A stretch of DNA of 64,000 nucleotides from an uncultured Clostridia bacterium (GTDB taxonomy: Bacteria; Bacillota; Clostridia; Christensenellales; UBA1242): NCBI GenBank assembly GCA_944350115.1, contig CALVNZ010000005.1, forward strand, positions 22,465 to 86,464, written 5' to 3'. Numbering within the stretch: the stretch's first letter is position 1; each line of letters starts with the position of its first letter. Below, in pieces: positions 43,555 through 52,456 of this stretch. The notes under the pieces are model-generated. The model searched no databases. It had not been told where the DNA came from and saw only the letters and a list, made by a program, of their open reading frames with translations. Made by a program: the position numbers and the translations under genes.

Positions 43555-43971
43555 ATGAAAATGAAGGCAAAAAAATTGGAAGAAAAAGGCGCTGGTAAGT
43601 CAATTTTTCTTTCAATAATCAAGGGAAGTGTTATAGCACTTTGTGTTAGTTTAGTTTGCGTTTTGTTGTTTGCGTTTTGCCTTAAATTCACACCACTTTC
43701 TGAAAAACTTATAACTCCAATTAATCAAGTAATAAAAGGCATCAGTATATTTTTGGGCGTGTTGCTTGGTTTGAAAAAACAAAAAGAAATGGGGCTTGTA
43801 AGTGGTCTTTTAATAGGTTTGATTTACACTTTTGTTGCTTTCTTGGTCTTTTCTGCTTTAAACAGAAGCTTTGATTTCGATCGAACATTATTAAACGACA
43901 CAATTTTTGGAGCAATAATTGGTGGAATTTGCGGTATAATTTGCGTAAATATTAAAAAATCTGCAAAGTAA
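43555..43971 (+). CDS. TIGR04086 / DUF3792 family membrane protein
   Basis: A 138-aa protein with four membrane helices: about 22-47, 60-80, 85-110 and 118-133. The pattern IKGISIFLGVLLGLKKQKEMG, then GLLIGLIYTFVAFL, and GAIIGGICGIICVNIKK at the C-terminus matches the TIGR04086 family, which in clostridia commonly lies beside yajC. Function unknown. ATG 43555 has an AAAGGAG site 7 nt upstream. Confidence 0.75.
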   Translation: MKMKAKKLEEKGAGKSIFLSIIKGSVIALCVSLVCVLLFAFCLKFTPLSEKLITPINQVIKGISIFLGVLLGLKKQKEMGLVSGLLIGLIYTFVAFLVFSALNRSFDFDRTLLNDTIFGAIIGGICGIICVNIKKSAK

Positions 43972-43984
43972 AACAAAAAAACAT

Positions 43985-44013
43985 TTGACAGTTTTCCCTT
44001 GAACTTGTATACT
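43985..44013 (+). promoter_or_regulatory. Promoter of secD-secF
   Basis: TTGACA at 43985-43990, 17-nt spacer, TATACT at 44008-44013. Confidence 0.75.
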
Positions 44014-44021
44014 AATCTAGT

Positions 44022-44051
44022 ATGAAAACTTCAAGGGGATTAAATGGCTAA
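44022..44051 (+). other. Possible nine-codon leader ORF overlapping the secD start
   Basis: An ATG lies 8 nt after the -10 box, the same spacing as leaderless rarA. It opens a frame encoding MKTSRGLNG that stops at TAA 44049-44051, overlapping the secD ATG by 8 nt. The secD ribosome site AAGGGG lies inside it. It could be chance. Confidence 0.3.
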
Positions 44052-45435
44052 AAAACGTTCTATTTGGAAATTTACAATATTAGCTATTTTCATCGTGATA
44101 GGACTTGTGTTAACTTTCGCTTCTTTTGGCGTTCCTGGAACGGTGTATCATTATAATGGCTTCATAAATTCAATACCTCTCGGTCTTGATTTGTCGGGAG
44201 GTGTTTCTGCTGTTTATCAAGCTTCTTTGTCTTCTACAAGCAACACACAAGACTTGAACAGTGCAATCGAATCAACAATCACAAGATTAGAGTCAATTTT
44301 GTATGATGAAGGATTTTCAGAAGCAACCGTCGTTAGACAAGGTTCTGACAAAATTCGTGTTGAAGTTCCAAACCTTACTGACACCAGTGAGCTTTTTGAC
44401 GTGATTGGTGAGCCTGCTTCACTTTACATCACTCTTGATTCAAGTTTTAATGTCAACAATCCAACTGGTGATTATGTAAGCGGTGAAGACATTTCAAATG
44501 TTTATGTTAGTTACAATCAAGAAGATTCAGCATACGGCGTTGTTTTAGAGTTCACAAGCACAGGTTCTGACGAATTTGCAGCAATCACAGAAGAAGCAGC
44601 AAACAACAGCTCAACCATTTATGTTTTTATTGGAAATGATGATCCACTTTCACTTACCGCTACAGAAAAAATAACAGGTGGAAGCACATTCATCTCTGGC
44701 GGTTCGATTGTTGATTATGAATCAGCCAAAGCTTATTCAATGCAAATTATGAGCGGAACATTTTCTGCAAAATTGACTCTAACTGAAAGCAATGTCGTTT
44801 CTGCAACACTAGGGAAAGACGCATTGCTTTATGGTTTGATTGCAGCAGGTGTGGCAATATTCATTGTGATGGTCATCATGTTCTTGCGTTATGGCGAACT
44901 TGGGCTTCTTGCAAATGTGTCACTTGTCATTTACATCATTTTAATGTGTTTCTTCTTGCAAGCAATTCCTTTTGTTCAGCTTACTTTACCAGGACTTGCA
45001 GGTATTATTTTGTCTATCGGCATGGCAGTGGATGGTAATGTCATCATTTTTGAAAGAATAAAAGAAGAATATGCGTCTGGAAAGAAAATTCCATTATCTG
45101 TTAAAAATGGTTTCAAAAAAGCTTTCTGGCCTATTTTCGATAGTAATATAACAACAATTTTTGCTGCTATAATTTTGTATATTTTAGGAACTGCTTCCAT
45201 CAAAGGTTTTGCAATAACTTTGTTGCTTGGTATTTTATTATCAATGTTTACAACTCTTGTTGTTAGCAGATATTTGGTTAAATGGTATTTGCCTTTCAAT
45301 TCTACAAACGCAAAAAGATTGAGATTAAAACGTTCTAAAAATCTTAACCCGGAATGTGTCATCGTAGATGAAAGCATAGCTTCACAGGAAACCGCCTCCG
45401 AAGAAATTGTAGTAGAAGGAGGTGACGAACAATGA
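44044..45435 (+). CDS. secD: Protein translocase subunit SecD
   Basis: SecD uses the proton gradient to aid late protein export. N-terminal helix (residues about 10-30), the GLDLSGGVSAVYQ motif, the large P1 extracytoplasmic domain, then five helices with AGIILSIGMAVDGNVIIFERIKEE and FDSNITTIFAAIILYILG. At 463 aa it is complete. The acidic C-terminus contains the GGAGGTGA ribosome site of secF; ATGA overlap. Confidence 0.95.
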   Translation: MAKKRSIWKFTILAIFIVIGLVLTFASFGVPGTVYHYNGFINSIPLGLDLSGGVSAVYQASLSSTSNTQDLNSAIESTITRLESILYDEGFSEATVVRQGSDKIRVEVPNLTDTSELFDVIGEPASLYITLDSSFNVNNPTGDYVSGEDISNVYVSYNQEDSAYGVVLEFTSTGSDEFAAITEEAANNSSTIYVFIGNDDPLSLTATEKITGGSTFISGGSIVDYESAKAYSMQIMSGTFSAKLTLTESNVVSATLGKDALLYGLIAAGVAIFIVMVIMFLRYGELGLLANVSLVIYIILMCFFLQAIPFVQLTLPGLAGIILSIGMAVDGNVIIFERIKEEYASGKKIPLSVKNGFKKAFWPIFDSNITTIFAAIILYILGTASIKGFAITLLLGILLSMFTTLVVSRYLVKWYLPFNSTNAKRLRLKRSKNLNPECVIVDESIASQETASEEIVVEGGDEQ

Positions 45436-46535
45436 AACATAAATTTAAAAAGACGCGTTTAAGTTTTGATGAAAGAGTCGCTTCTTCGAAATTTGAATAT
45501 TGCAAAAACTTAAAATGGTTTATGATTCCTTCCATCGTCATTGTTCTTATCGGGATCATATTGTTCTGCACAATTGGTTTTAATTTAGGAACTGACTTCA
45601 CTGGCGGTTCAATAATGACAGTTTATGTAAACCATGAACAAGTGATTGAAGATGCAAAAGCTTATGATGTTGAAGACAGCGGAGATTACGCTGAAATACA
45701 AAATAAAATAAATGAGGTTTTAGGGGAGTTTGGTCTTACAGGAAACACTTTCCAAACAACAACTATTGATATTGATGAACTAAATGTTTATGAAGGCCAA
45801 GCCGTTTTAGTTAAATATCAAAACGTTGATGGACAACAAGCAAGCGAAATTTTAGCTACAAACGAATCTATTCAAAAAGCATTACTTGAAAAATTTGGCT
45901 ATGGTGGCATGACTTACACTGTAACAAATGGCGGAACAGTGACGCCAAGCGCATCAAATGAACTTCTTATGAATTCATTTATTGCCATGCTTGTAGCTCT
46001 TGCATTGATCATTATTTATGTTGCAATAAGATTTGAAATAACAAGTGGAATCGCAACGATTTTGGCTTTATTCCATGACTTATTGATTACAACGTCATTT
46101 GTTTTAATGTTTAGAATAACAGTCAACGCGGCTTTTATCGCTGCACTTGTGACTATTTTAGGTTATTCCATCAACAACACTGTTATCATATTTGACAGAA
46201 TTAGAGAAAACCAAAAATCAGGAAAATATGAAGGCAAACCAAACTCTGTTGTCGCAGATGTTTCAGTTAAAGAAACTATAACTCGAAGCGTTTTCACAAC
46301 TTTGACAACATTTGTGACTATCGCTCTTGTGGCAATCATTGGCGTTGCAGATATTCGTGATTTTGCACTTCCTATTGGAATTGGAATTTTGTCTGGTTTT
46401 TATTCGTCAATTTTCATCACTCCTGGGTTATGGGCAATCGCTTACAACGGGAAAAAGCGTCGCAAAAAAATCAAACAAACTGAAAATCAAGATAAATTAG
46501 AAAATACTGAAAAAACAGAAGAAATTGCAGGTTAA
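45432..46535 (+). CDS. secF: Protein translocase subunit SecF
   Basis: Partner of SecD. Has FNLGTDFTGGSIMTVYV after the first helix, then the periplasmic-type domain and GYSINNTVIIFDRIRENQ with TRSVFTTLTTFVTIALVAI and a basic cytoplasmic tail. At 367 aa it is complete. The transcript ends in a hairpin overlapping the stop codon and the next promoter. Confidence 0.95.
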   Translation: MKHKFKKTRLSFDERVASSKFEYCKNLKWFMIPSIVIVLIGIILFCTIGFNLGTDFTGGSIMTVYVNHEQVIEDAKAYDVEDSGDYAEIQNKINEVLGEFGLTGNTFQTTTIDIDELNVYEGQAVLVKYQNVDGQQASEILATNESIQKALLEKFGYGGMTYTVTNGGTVTPSASNELLMNSFIAMLVALALIIIYVAIRFEITSGIATILALFHDLLITTSFVLMFRITVNAAFIAALVTILGYSINNTVIIFDRIRENQKSGKYEGKPNSVVADVSVKETITRSVFTTLTTFVTIALVAIIGVADIRDFALPIGIGILSGFYSSIFITPGLWAIAYNGKKRRKKIKQTENQDKLENTEKTEEIAG

Positions 46536-46553
46536 ACGCTTGCAATTTTTTTT
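46522..46553 (+). terminator. Terminator of secDF, overlapping the rpsB promoter
   Basis: AAATTGCAGG pairs with CTTGCAATTT (one G-T pair), loop TTAAACG, then T-run. The 3' arm contains the TTGCAA of the rpsB promoter. Confidence 0.7.
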
Positions 46554-46568
46554 GCAATATGATATACT
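46540..46568 (+). promoter_or_regulatory. Promoter of rpsB-tsf
   Basis: TTGCAA at 46540-46545, 17-nt spacer, TATACT at 46563-46568. Confidence 0.65.
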
Positions 46569-46574
46569 CTCTTT

Positions 46575-46715
46575 CGTCATTGAGACAAATAATCACTCGT
46601 TTCCCATTTCTCATTTGTTGCCTATGTGTGAATTTCGGGTCTTATGTTCATGCAGGTTGTTTGAGAGAGCCAAAAAAGGAGCGGGGAAGACTAAAAACTA
46701 AAAGGAGGAAAAACA
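46575..46715 (+). promoter_or_regulatory. Long 5' leader of rpsB
   Basis: About 140 nt untranslated between the promoter and the ATG, unusually long for this window. Ribosomal protein S2 operons are often autoregulated through leader structure; the leader is GC-richer than its surroundings and ends in a perfect AAAGGAGG site. I could not assign a named motif. A 62-codon ORF through it has no ribosome site. Confidence 0.4.
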
Positions 46716-47810
46716 ATGTCGGTTATTTCAATGAAACAACTTCTTGAAGCTGGCGTGCATTTCGGACATCAAACAAGAAAATGGAATCCTAAAATGAAAC
46801 CATACATCTTTGTTGCAAGAAATGATATTCACATCATCAATCTTGAAACAACAAGTGAACTTGTTGACAAAGCATATGTTTTTGTTCGTGATGTTGTCGC
46901 TTCAGGGAAAAATGTTCTTTTTGTCGGAACAAAAAAACAAGCACAAGATGCTATTAAAGAAGAAGCTGAACGTTGCGGAATGTTCTACATCAGCAATCGT
47001 TGGCTTGGTGGATGTCTTACAAACTTCAAAACAATTTTGAAGAGGATTGAAAGACTAAACAAACTCAATCAAATGGAAAAAGTAGGGGAATTTGATCTTC
47101 TTCCTAAAAAAGAAGTTGCTGCGCTCAAAGCTGAACGCGACAAATTAGAAAAGAACCTTGGCGGTATCAAAGATATGCGTGAAATGCCTGGTGTGATTTT
47201 CGTTGTAGACCCAACTGTTGAACACATTTGCGTTAAAGAAGCAAAAGCTTTAAATATTCCTCTTGTTGGATTGGTTGACACAAACTGTGATCCATCTGGA
47301 ATTGATTATGTTATTCCTGGTAATGACGATGCTATTCGTTCTGTAAAATTGATCGCTGCCGCTATTGCTGATGCTGTTATTGAAGCAAAAGAAGGCGTGT
47401 CAATGAAGAAAGAAAATGAAGATGATGCAGAAGAAACTGTTAATCTTGAAGAAGCAATCAAAGACATTAAAATTGAAGATGTAAAACCGGAAGACAAAGA
47501 AAAGAAAACAACGACAAAAAAGAAACCTTCAAAGAAACCTGCTGTTAAAGAAGAAAAAACTGAAGAAAAAACTGAAGAAACAGCAAAACCTGAAAAGGAA
47601 GTGAAGGAAGACAAAAAAGAAACTAAAAAAGTTGTAAAAGAATCAAAAAATGCAGACGAAAAACCTGCTGAAAAGAAAACAACTAAAAAAGTTGAAGAAA
47701 AACCTGCTGAAAAGAAAACAACTAAAAAAGTTGAAGAAAAAACTGCTGATAAAAAAGAACCTGCTAAAAAAGCAACCGCAAAAAAATCTGAACCAAAAGG
47801 AGATAAATAA
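46716..47810 (+). CDS. rpsB: 30S ribosomal protein S2 with long basic C-terminal tail
   Basis: [45 protein letters not shown] and [12 protein letters not shown] followed by [14 protein letters not shown] identify S2, which spans residues about 1-230. The remaining 130 residues are a low-complexity Lys/Glu/Thr/Pro tail. It includes a 13-residue unit ([13 protein letters not shown]) repeated nearly exactly, encoded by a 39-bp direct repeat from 47661. S2 is usually 230-260 aa; this one is 364. tsf follows after 2 nt with its ribosome site in the tail codons. Confidence 0.95.
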   Translation: MSVISMKQLLEAGVHFGHQTRKWNPKMKPYIFVARNDIHIINLETTSELVDKAYVFVRDVVASGKNVLFVGTKKQAQDAIKEEAERCGMFYISNRWLGGCLTNFKTILKRIERLNKLNQMEKVGEFDLLPKKEVAALKAERDKLEKNLGGIKDMREMPGVIFVVDPTVEHICVKEAKALNIPLVGLVDTNCDPSGIDYVIPGNDDAIRSVKLIAAAIADAVIEAKEGVSMKKENEDDAEETVNLEEAIKDIKIEDVKPEDKEKKTTTKKKPSKKPAVKEEKTEEKTEETAKPEKEVKEDKKETKKVVKESKNADEKPAEKKTTKKVEEKPAEKKTTKKVEEKTADKKEPAKKATAKKSEPKGDK

Positions 47811-47812
47811 CT

Positions 47813-48457
47813 ATGTTTACAGCTAAAGATGTTGCCGAACTTCGTGCAAGAACCGGCGCAGGAATGATGGATTGTAAAAAAGCTCTTACAGAATGCAATG
47901 GTGATTTTGAAAAAGCTACCACTTGGCTCAGAGAAAAAGGCATTGCTGCCGCATCAAAAAAACAAGGAAGAATTGCTTCTGAAGGTGTTGTAGGCTCTTA
48001 CATTCACATGGGCGGAAAAATTGGCGTCCTTGTTGAAGTGAACTGTGAAACAGACTTTGTTGCAAGAACAGATGCATTCAACGCTCTTGTGAAAGACATC
48101 GCAATGCAAATTGCTGCAGCAAATCCTAAATATGTTTCAAGAGAAGAAGTTCCAGCAGAAGTTCTTGAAAAAGAAAAGGAAATTCTTCGTGCTCAAGCTA
48201 AAAACGAAGGAAAGCCAGCTGCCATCATTGAAAAAATGGTTGAAGGCAGAGTTGTGAAATTTTACAAAGATTTCTGCTTGCTTGATCAAGAATTTGTAAA
48301 AGACCCATCAAAAACTGTTCAAGCATTGCTCACAGAAGCAACAGCAACCATCGGCGAAAAAATTTCAGTTCGAAGATTTGTTCGTTATGAAATGGGAGAA
48401 GGATTGGAAAAACGCCAAGATAATCTCGCTGAAGAAGTTGCAAAACAAATGCAATAA
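47813..48457 (+). CDS. tsf: Elongation factor Ts
   Basis: EF-Ts recycles EF-Tu-GDP. The N-terminal [22 protein letters not shown] (UBA-like) and core [15 protein letters not shown] and [13 protein letters not shown] are present. At 214 aa it is the short form that lacks much of the second core subdomain present in the 290-aa proteins. AAAAGGAG ribosome site. pyrH does not follow, unlike the usual rpsB-tsf-pyrH-frr order. Confidence 0.95.
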   Translation: MFTAKDVAELRARTGAGMMDCKKALTECNGDFEKATTWLREKGIAAASKKQGRIASEGVVGSYIHMGGKIGVLVEVNCETDFVARTDAFNALVKDIAMQIAAANPKYVSREEVPAEVLEKEKEILRAQAKNEGKPAAIIEKMVEGRVVKFYKDFCLLDQEFVKDPSKTVQALLTEATATIGEKISVRRFVRYEMGEGLEKRQDNLAEEVAKQMQ

Positions 48458-48463
48458 TTTTAT

Positions 48464-48497
48464 TAAAAAAAACTCCTTTAAAATAGGAGTTTTTTTA
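48464..48497 (+). terminator. Terminator of rpsB-tsf
   Basis: AAACTCCT paired with AGGAGTTT, loop TTAAAAT, then T-run. Confidence 0.85.
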
Positions 48498-48506
48498 TTT
48501 TCAGTA

Positions 48507-48535
48507 TTGACATCGCCCAGCAGATGATTTAAAAT
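48507..48535 (+). promoter_or_regulatory. Promoter of the 536-aa hypothetical gene
   Basis: TTGACA at 48507-48512, 17-nt spacer, TAAAAT at 48530-48535, inside an inverted repeat. Confidence 0.7.
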
Positions 48536-48542
48536 ATCATCT
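48522..48542 (+). promoter_or_regulatory. Inverted repeat around the -10 box, possible operator
   Basis: AGATGAT (48522-48528) and ATCATCT (48536-48542) form a perfect 7-bp inverted repeat with a 7-nt spacer that holds TAAAAT. Confidence 0.4.
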
Positions 48543-48558
48543 TGTAGGGAGAAAACAA

Positions 48559-50169
48559 ATGACAAAACTTTTCATGCCAGCAAGAGATTATAACAAGGAA
48601 GTTTTTGACTATTTAAGTAAGCTCAGTTTTTGTGTTGCACCAGATGGAACGCCAGATGAAGAGGCAACCAAAAGTGAAATAGAAAAAATTGTTGCGAAAG
48701 CACCAAAACTTTTTTATAAATTAAAATTAAAAAATGTTCAGTCAGCAATTGAATATTTAAAAGAAGTTTATGGCGAGTTGCCAACTGTTTTAAAGATTAT
48801 TTCAAAAAGTATCACACCCTTAAATATTCCTTCAAAAACTTTAACTCGCACTTTTAATTTTTATTCAATTTACGGTCAAGAATATGTAGATGCTTTTCAA
48901 GAATCTCCATCAATAATTCTTTGTTCACCAACAAAATACATAAAATTAAAAAAGGCTTTAGTTCCAGTTCTTGGGCAAGAAGCAACAGAAAGATATTTAA
49001 GTTCTTTTTCAAAAGTTAAATGGGCGCTTTTTAACACTTCAACAAAATATGATTTAGCTGATATCAATAATGTTTTCTTAAAAGAGTTTTCTCAAGAAGA
49101 TGTTCAAACAATCATTTTGCGTTCAAATTACTTATATAATCATAGTGCTGATTTTTATATACAACTTTTCTCTCAACTAAAAACTTTAACAAACGACCAA
49201 CAACTTGATTTTAAAACAAAATTATTAAATAGACCTGATTCTATTTTGCTCATACAAGAAAGTTCAACAACCAGACCTTCAAGAAGAAAAAATCCAACAG
49301 GAAAAGAACGTAATAGGGATAAAATAGGCGGGGAAAATGTTCTATCCGAACAAATAAATGGAGAATATTCTGAAGAAACAATAAACAAATCAAAATACGA
49401 GGAAGAAGAAGCAAGAAAGGTTATAGAATCTTATTTAAAAAAGAGCAAACTTCAATGCAAATTTTTAGATGAAGAATTTAAAGGTCTTTTAAAAAATTAT
49501 CGTCAATTAGTTGCTCCTGAAACAATTGGGCAACATATGGAATTTATTACAATTTTGCACGAAAGTTTTAATTTTGATCTTGACGACCTTAAAGCACTCA
49601 CAATTTTAAGAACTTGTGGGCAAGCAAAAAAGGTTTTAGATGACCATAGAAAAAATGTTATTACAAGAAAGGGACAATATAGACCAAAAGCTTTGCTTAA
49701 AGCATTTAGGCAAAGTGCAACAAATGATGTTGTTTTAAAATTATTGCCAAGTGCTTCAAAAAAACTAGCAGCAAGGCTTACTATTGAAAGAGGAGATTAT
49801 GTTCATTGTTGCGTAGTATTAGATACTATTGGGCATCATATTCATCAATTACTTTTAAGTAAGCCTGAATTAGCAGATGCTTTCCCTGAAATTAAAAAGG
49901 AATTTATTTGCAAAGATCGACAAAACCAACAAAAAATTCCTGTAATCGTTGATAAAAATGCCTATTTCAAAGAAAACGCAGAATTGCATCACTGTGCAAA
50001 ACACTTGCTTTATTCAAAAAGAAAAGAATTGGAATCATACGATCAAAGAATTTTTGAAGCAAATGAAAACAATGATTTTGTTCAAGCGAAAAATATTGAA
50101 CAAGAATCAGATGAAACGGAAAAATATTTAAGAATTTTGGAATATTACACTACAAAAGAAAGAGCTTAA
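48559..50169 (+). CDS. Hypothetical 536-aa helical protein in the pyrH position
   Basis: Not recognised. Two helical parts (about residues 1-225 and 265-536) are joined by a basic, disordered linker (SSTTRPSRRKNPTGKERNRD). The N-terminal part contains successive helix pairs (YIKLKKALVPVLGQEATERYLSSF in part; FSQEDVQTIILRSNYL) resembling alpha-solenoid repeats. The C-terminal part has several His/Cys pairs (DYVHCCVVLDTIGHHIHQLL, ELHHCAKHLL), which could bind metal. It has its own promoter, possible operator, GGGAGA ribosome site and terminator, and sits between tsf and frr where pyrH normally lies. It is not a nucleotide kinase by any motif. Confidence 0.7.
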   Translation: MTKLFMPARDYNKEVFDYLSKLSFCVAPDGTPDEEATKSEIEKIVAKAPKLFYKLKLKNVQSAIEYLKEVYGELPTVLKIISKSITPLNIPSKTLTRTFNFYSIYGQEYVDAFQESPSIILCSPTKYIKLKKALVPVLGQEATERYLSSFSKVKWALFNTSTKYDLADINNVFLKEFSQEDVQTIILRSNYLYNHSADFYIQLFSQLKTLTNDQQLDFKTKLLNRPDSILLIQESSTTRPSRRKNPTGKERNRDKIGGENVLSEQINGEYSEETINKSKYEEEEARKVIESYLKKSKLQCKFLDEEFKGLLKNYRQLVAPETIGQHMEFITILHESFNFDLDDLKALTILRTCGQAKKVLDDHRKNVITRKGQYRPKALLKAFRQSATNDVVLKLLPSASKKLAARLTIERGDYVHCCVVLDTIGHHIHQLLLSKPELADAFPEIKKEFICKDRQNQQKIPVIVDKNAYFKENAELHHCAKHLLYSKRKELESYDQRIFEANENNDFVQAKNIEQESDETEKYLRILEYYTTKERA

Positions 50170-50186
50170 AAATAAGCTCTTTTTTG
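50157..50186 (+). terminator. Terminator after the 536-aa gene
   Basis: AAGAGCTTA paired with TAAGCTCTT, loop AAAA, then T-run; the stop codon TAA lies in the stem. Confidence 0.88.
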
Positions 50187-50244
50187 TTATTTTTATTTGG
50201 AAAAAAGAAATAAATCATGTATACTTAATTTGTTAGGAGAAAAT

Positions 50245-50814
50245 ATGGAAAAAGAAATTATTGATGAGATATTTTTCGAATACGAAGAAGAATTAGAAAA
50301 AGCGCATAATCACCAAATTAGTGAATATATGGTTATTAGGGCAGGCAGAGCAAACCCACACATTTTGGATAAAATCACTGTTGATTATTATGGCGTTCCA
50401 ACACAAATCAAACAAATGGCAAACATTACTGTTCAAGAAGCCAGAATTTTATGCATTTCTGTTTGGGATGCATCACAAGTCAAAAACGTTTCAAAAGCCA
50501 TTGCTGCGTCTGACATTGGCATAACTCCTTCTGATGATGGAAAAATCATCCGTTTAGTTTTTCCTCAACTTAATGAAGAGAGAAGAAAAGAAATTGTCAA
50601 GCAAATAAAAAAGATTGCAGAAGACACAAAAGTTGCAATGCGTTCTGCTAGAAGAGACGCTATGGATAAAATTAAAGATCTTAAAAAGAACGGAGAAATT
50701 TCAGAAGACGAGCAAACTTCACTTGAAGCTGATGTTCAAAAATTACTAGACTCTTACACTGCAAAAATTGATTCAACTTTTGCCACAAAAGAAAAGGAAA
50801 TTTTGGAAATCTAG
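50245..50814 (+). CDS. frr: Ribosome recycling factor
   Basis: RRF splits post-termination ribosomes with EF-G. The protein has VIRAGRANPHILDKITVDYYGVPTQIKQMANITVQEAR (cited in part), QLNEERRKEIVKQIKK and VAMRSARRDAMDKIK. At 189 aa it is normal. ATG 50245 has a TTAGGAGA site; the upstream in-frame start at 50197 lies before the -10-like TATACT at 50220-50225 and is not supported. Starts the frr-uppS-cdsA-rseP run. Confidence 0.95.
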   Translation: MEKEIIDEIFFEYEEELEKAHNHQISEYMVIRAGRANPHILDKITVDYYGVPTQIKQMANITVQEARILCISVWDASQVKNVSKAIAASDIGITPSDDGKIIRLVFPQLNEERRKEIVKQIKKIAEDTKVAMRSARRDAMDKIKDLKKNGEISEDEQTSLEADVQKLLDSYTAKIDSTFATKEKEILEI

Positions 50815-50824
50815 GAGTAGTTTT

Positions 50825-51505
50825 ATGGCAAAACCCAATCATATTGCTTTTATTTTAGACGGGAACAGAAGATGGGCAAAAAAAAGATTATTGCCGGCTT
50901 TGCTTGGACACAGAAAAGGTGTTGAAGCAATCAAAAAAACTTTGCTTGCTTTGATTGATGAACAAATAAAATACGCTTCATTTTATTGCTTTTCAACAGA
51001 AAATTGGAAGAGAAGTAAAGAAGAAGTGAATGGATTAATGGAAATTTTTCAAGAATATTTTGAAAAAGGATTGAAATTTTTTCTTGACACTGACATTAAA
51101 GTTGAAATTTTTGGTGACATTACTGCATTTCCACAATCAGTTCAAAATTCAATTATTCAAGTGAAAAACAAAACAAAAAATTGCAAAACACTTAATGCGG
51201 GATTTTGCTTAAATTATGGCGGAAGGGAAGACATCTTAAAAGCTGTAAATGGTTTAATTGCAAATGGGAAAAAAGTCCTAACGGAAAAAGATTTGTCACA
51301 AAAACTTTTCACTGCATCTTTTCCTGATCCAGATTTCATCATAAGAACCAGCGGTGAAATGAGACTTTCAAATTTCATGCTCTGGCAAGCATCATACAGC
51401 GAACTATATTTTCCAAAAACGCTCTGGCCAGATTTTAATAAAAATCATCTGAAAAAAGCGTTGGAAGAATTTTCAAACAGGACCCGAAGATTTGGAGGAG
51501 ACTAA
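50825..51505 (+). CDS. uppS: Undecaprenyl diphosphate synthase (cis-prenyltransferase)
   Basis: UppS makes the C55 lipid carrier for cell-wall synthesis. The catalytic Asp is in FILDGNRRWAKKR. SFYCFSTENWKRSKEEV, the SGEMRLSNFMLWQASYSELYF signature (in part) and W-P-D-F near the end are present. At 226 aa it is complete. The first motif reads DGNRRWA rather than the commoner DGNGRWA, a known variant. AGGAG site upstream; TAATG overlap with cdsA. Confidence 0.94.
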   Translation: MAKPNHIAFILDGNRRWAKKRLLPALLGHRKGVEAIKKTLLALIDEQIKYASFYCFSTENWKRSKEEVNGLMEIFQEYFEKGLKFFLDTDIKVEIFGDITAFPQSVQNSIIQVKNKTKNCKTLNAGFCLNYGGREDILKAVNGLIANGKKVLTEKDLSQKLFTASFPDPDFIIRTSGEMRLSNFMLWQASYSELYFPKTLWPDFNKNHLKKALEEFSNRTRRFGGD

Positions 51506-52449
51506 TGAAAACGAGATTATTGACCTCACTTGCTATTGTAGCATCAGTTGCACTGATGTTTGTTTTAAAAGTTTACATCAGCGATTATTTTTTTGATGTG
51601 TTTTTTGCTTTTATAGCTGCATTAGCAGGATATGAAATATCAAAAATATTGTCTAGAATGGGGCTTTACAATGAAACGCTTTTGCTGACAACTTTTCCAT
51701 TTTTAATGTCTCTTGCCACTTTACTTGCTTTATTTTTTGGATTAAATTTTGGATATGTTGTTTTAATAAACTTTGGTGTTTTAATTTTTACAACTTTTGT
51801 AACTTTTATCATTGGATTAATAAGAAAAAAAGCGATAAACAAGGAAATGCGTTTAAGAGAAATAAAAAATATGACAAACGCTAAATTTGTTTTTAAAAAA
51901 ATGCTTTATTCAATGATTGGAATGATTTATCCAACAATTTTGTTTTTAACGATGATTTTAATAAATCATGTAGATGAAATTACTCTTGAAAATGTGACTG
52001 CTTTCGATGGTAACTTGTCTTTAATTATGTTGATTTTTGCAATTTTAATTCCTATGTTTACAGATTCTTTTGCTATGCTTACAGGTATGCTCATAGGAGG
52101 GAAGAAACTAGTTCCTAAAATTAGCCCAAAAAAGACAATATCCGGTGCAATTGGTGGAACTTTATGGTGCACATTGCTTTGCGCTTGTGTATACTTGATC
52201 TTGGGTGCTATTGACTATTTCAGCGTTGCTATTTCAGCGATAGAAATTTGGAAATTGCTTATAATAGTTTTTGTTGGTTCTGTTATTGCACAAGCCGGTG
52301 ATATCTTTGAATCTTTCTTAAAAAGAAAAGCAGGCGTCAAAGATAGTGGAAAAATTTTACCAGGGCATGGTGGAATGCTGGACAGAATAGACTCATATAT
52401 TTTTGTTGCACCATATCTTTTGATTGCTGTTTGCTTTTTGTTAATTTAG
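51505..52449 (+). CDS. cdsA: Phosphatidate cytidylyltransferase
   Basis: CdsA makes CDP-diacylglycerol from phosphatidic acid and CTP. Polytopic (about eight helices), 314 aa, with the C-terminal family signature KRKAGVKDSGKILPGHGGML and DRIDS. One-base overlap with uppS. The usual next gene dxr is absent and rseP follows directly. Confidence 0.93.
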   Translation: MKTRLLTSLAIVASVALMFVLKVYISDYFFDVFFAFIAALAGYEISKILSRMGLYNETLLLTTFPFLMSLATLLALFFGLNFGYVVLINFGVLIFTTFVTFIIGLIRKKAINKEMRLREIKNMTNAKFVFKKMLYSMIGMIYPTILFLTMILINHVDEITLENVTAFDGNLSLIMLIFAILIPMFTDSFAMLTGMLIGGKKLVPKISPKKTISGAIGGTLWCTLLCACVYLILGAIDYFSVAISAIEIWKLLIIVFVGSVIAQAGDIFESFLKRKAGVKDSGKILPGHGGMLDRIDSYIFVAPYLLIAVCFLLI

Positions 52450-52456
52450 GAGAGAA

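Noticed and set aside
46559..46747. 62-codon ORF in the rpsB leader
   Set aside because: No ribosome site, overlaps the -10 box and the start of rpsB in another frame, and shows no coding character.
50858..50881. UppS motif DGNRRWA as a catalytic defect
   Set aside because: The catalytic Asp is present and the RR form occurs in active cis-prenyltransferases.
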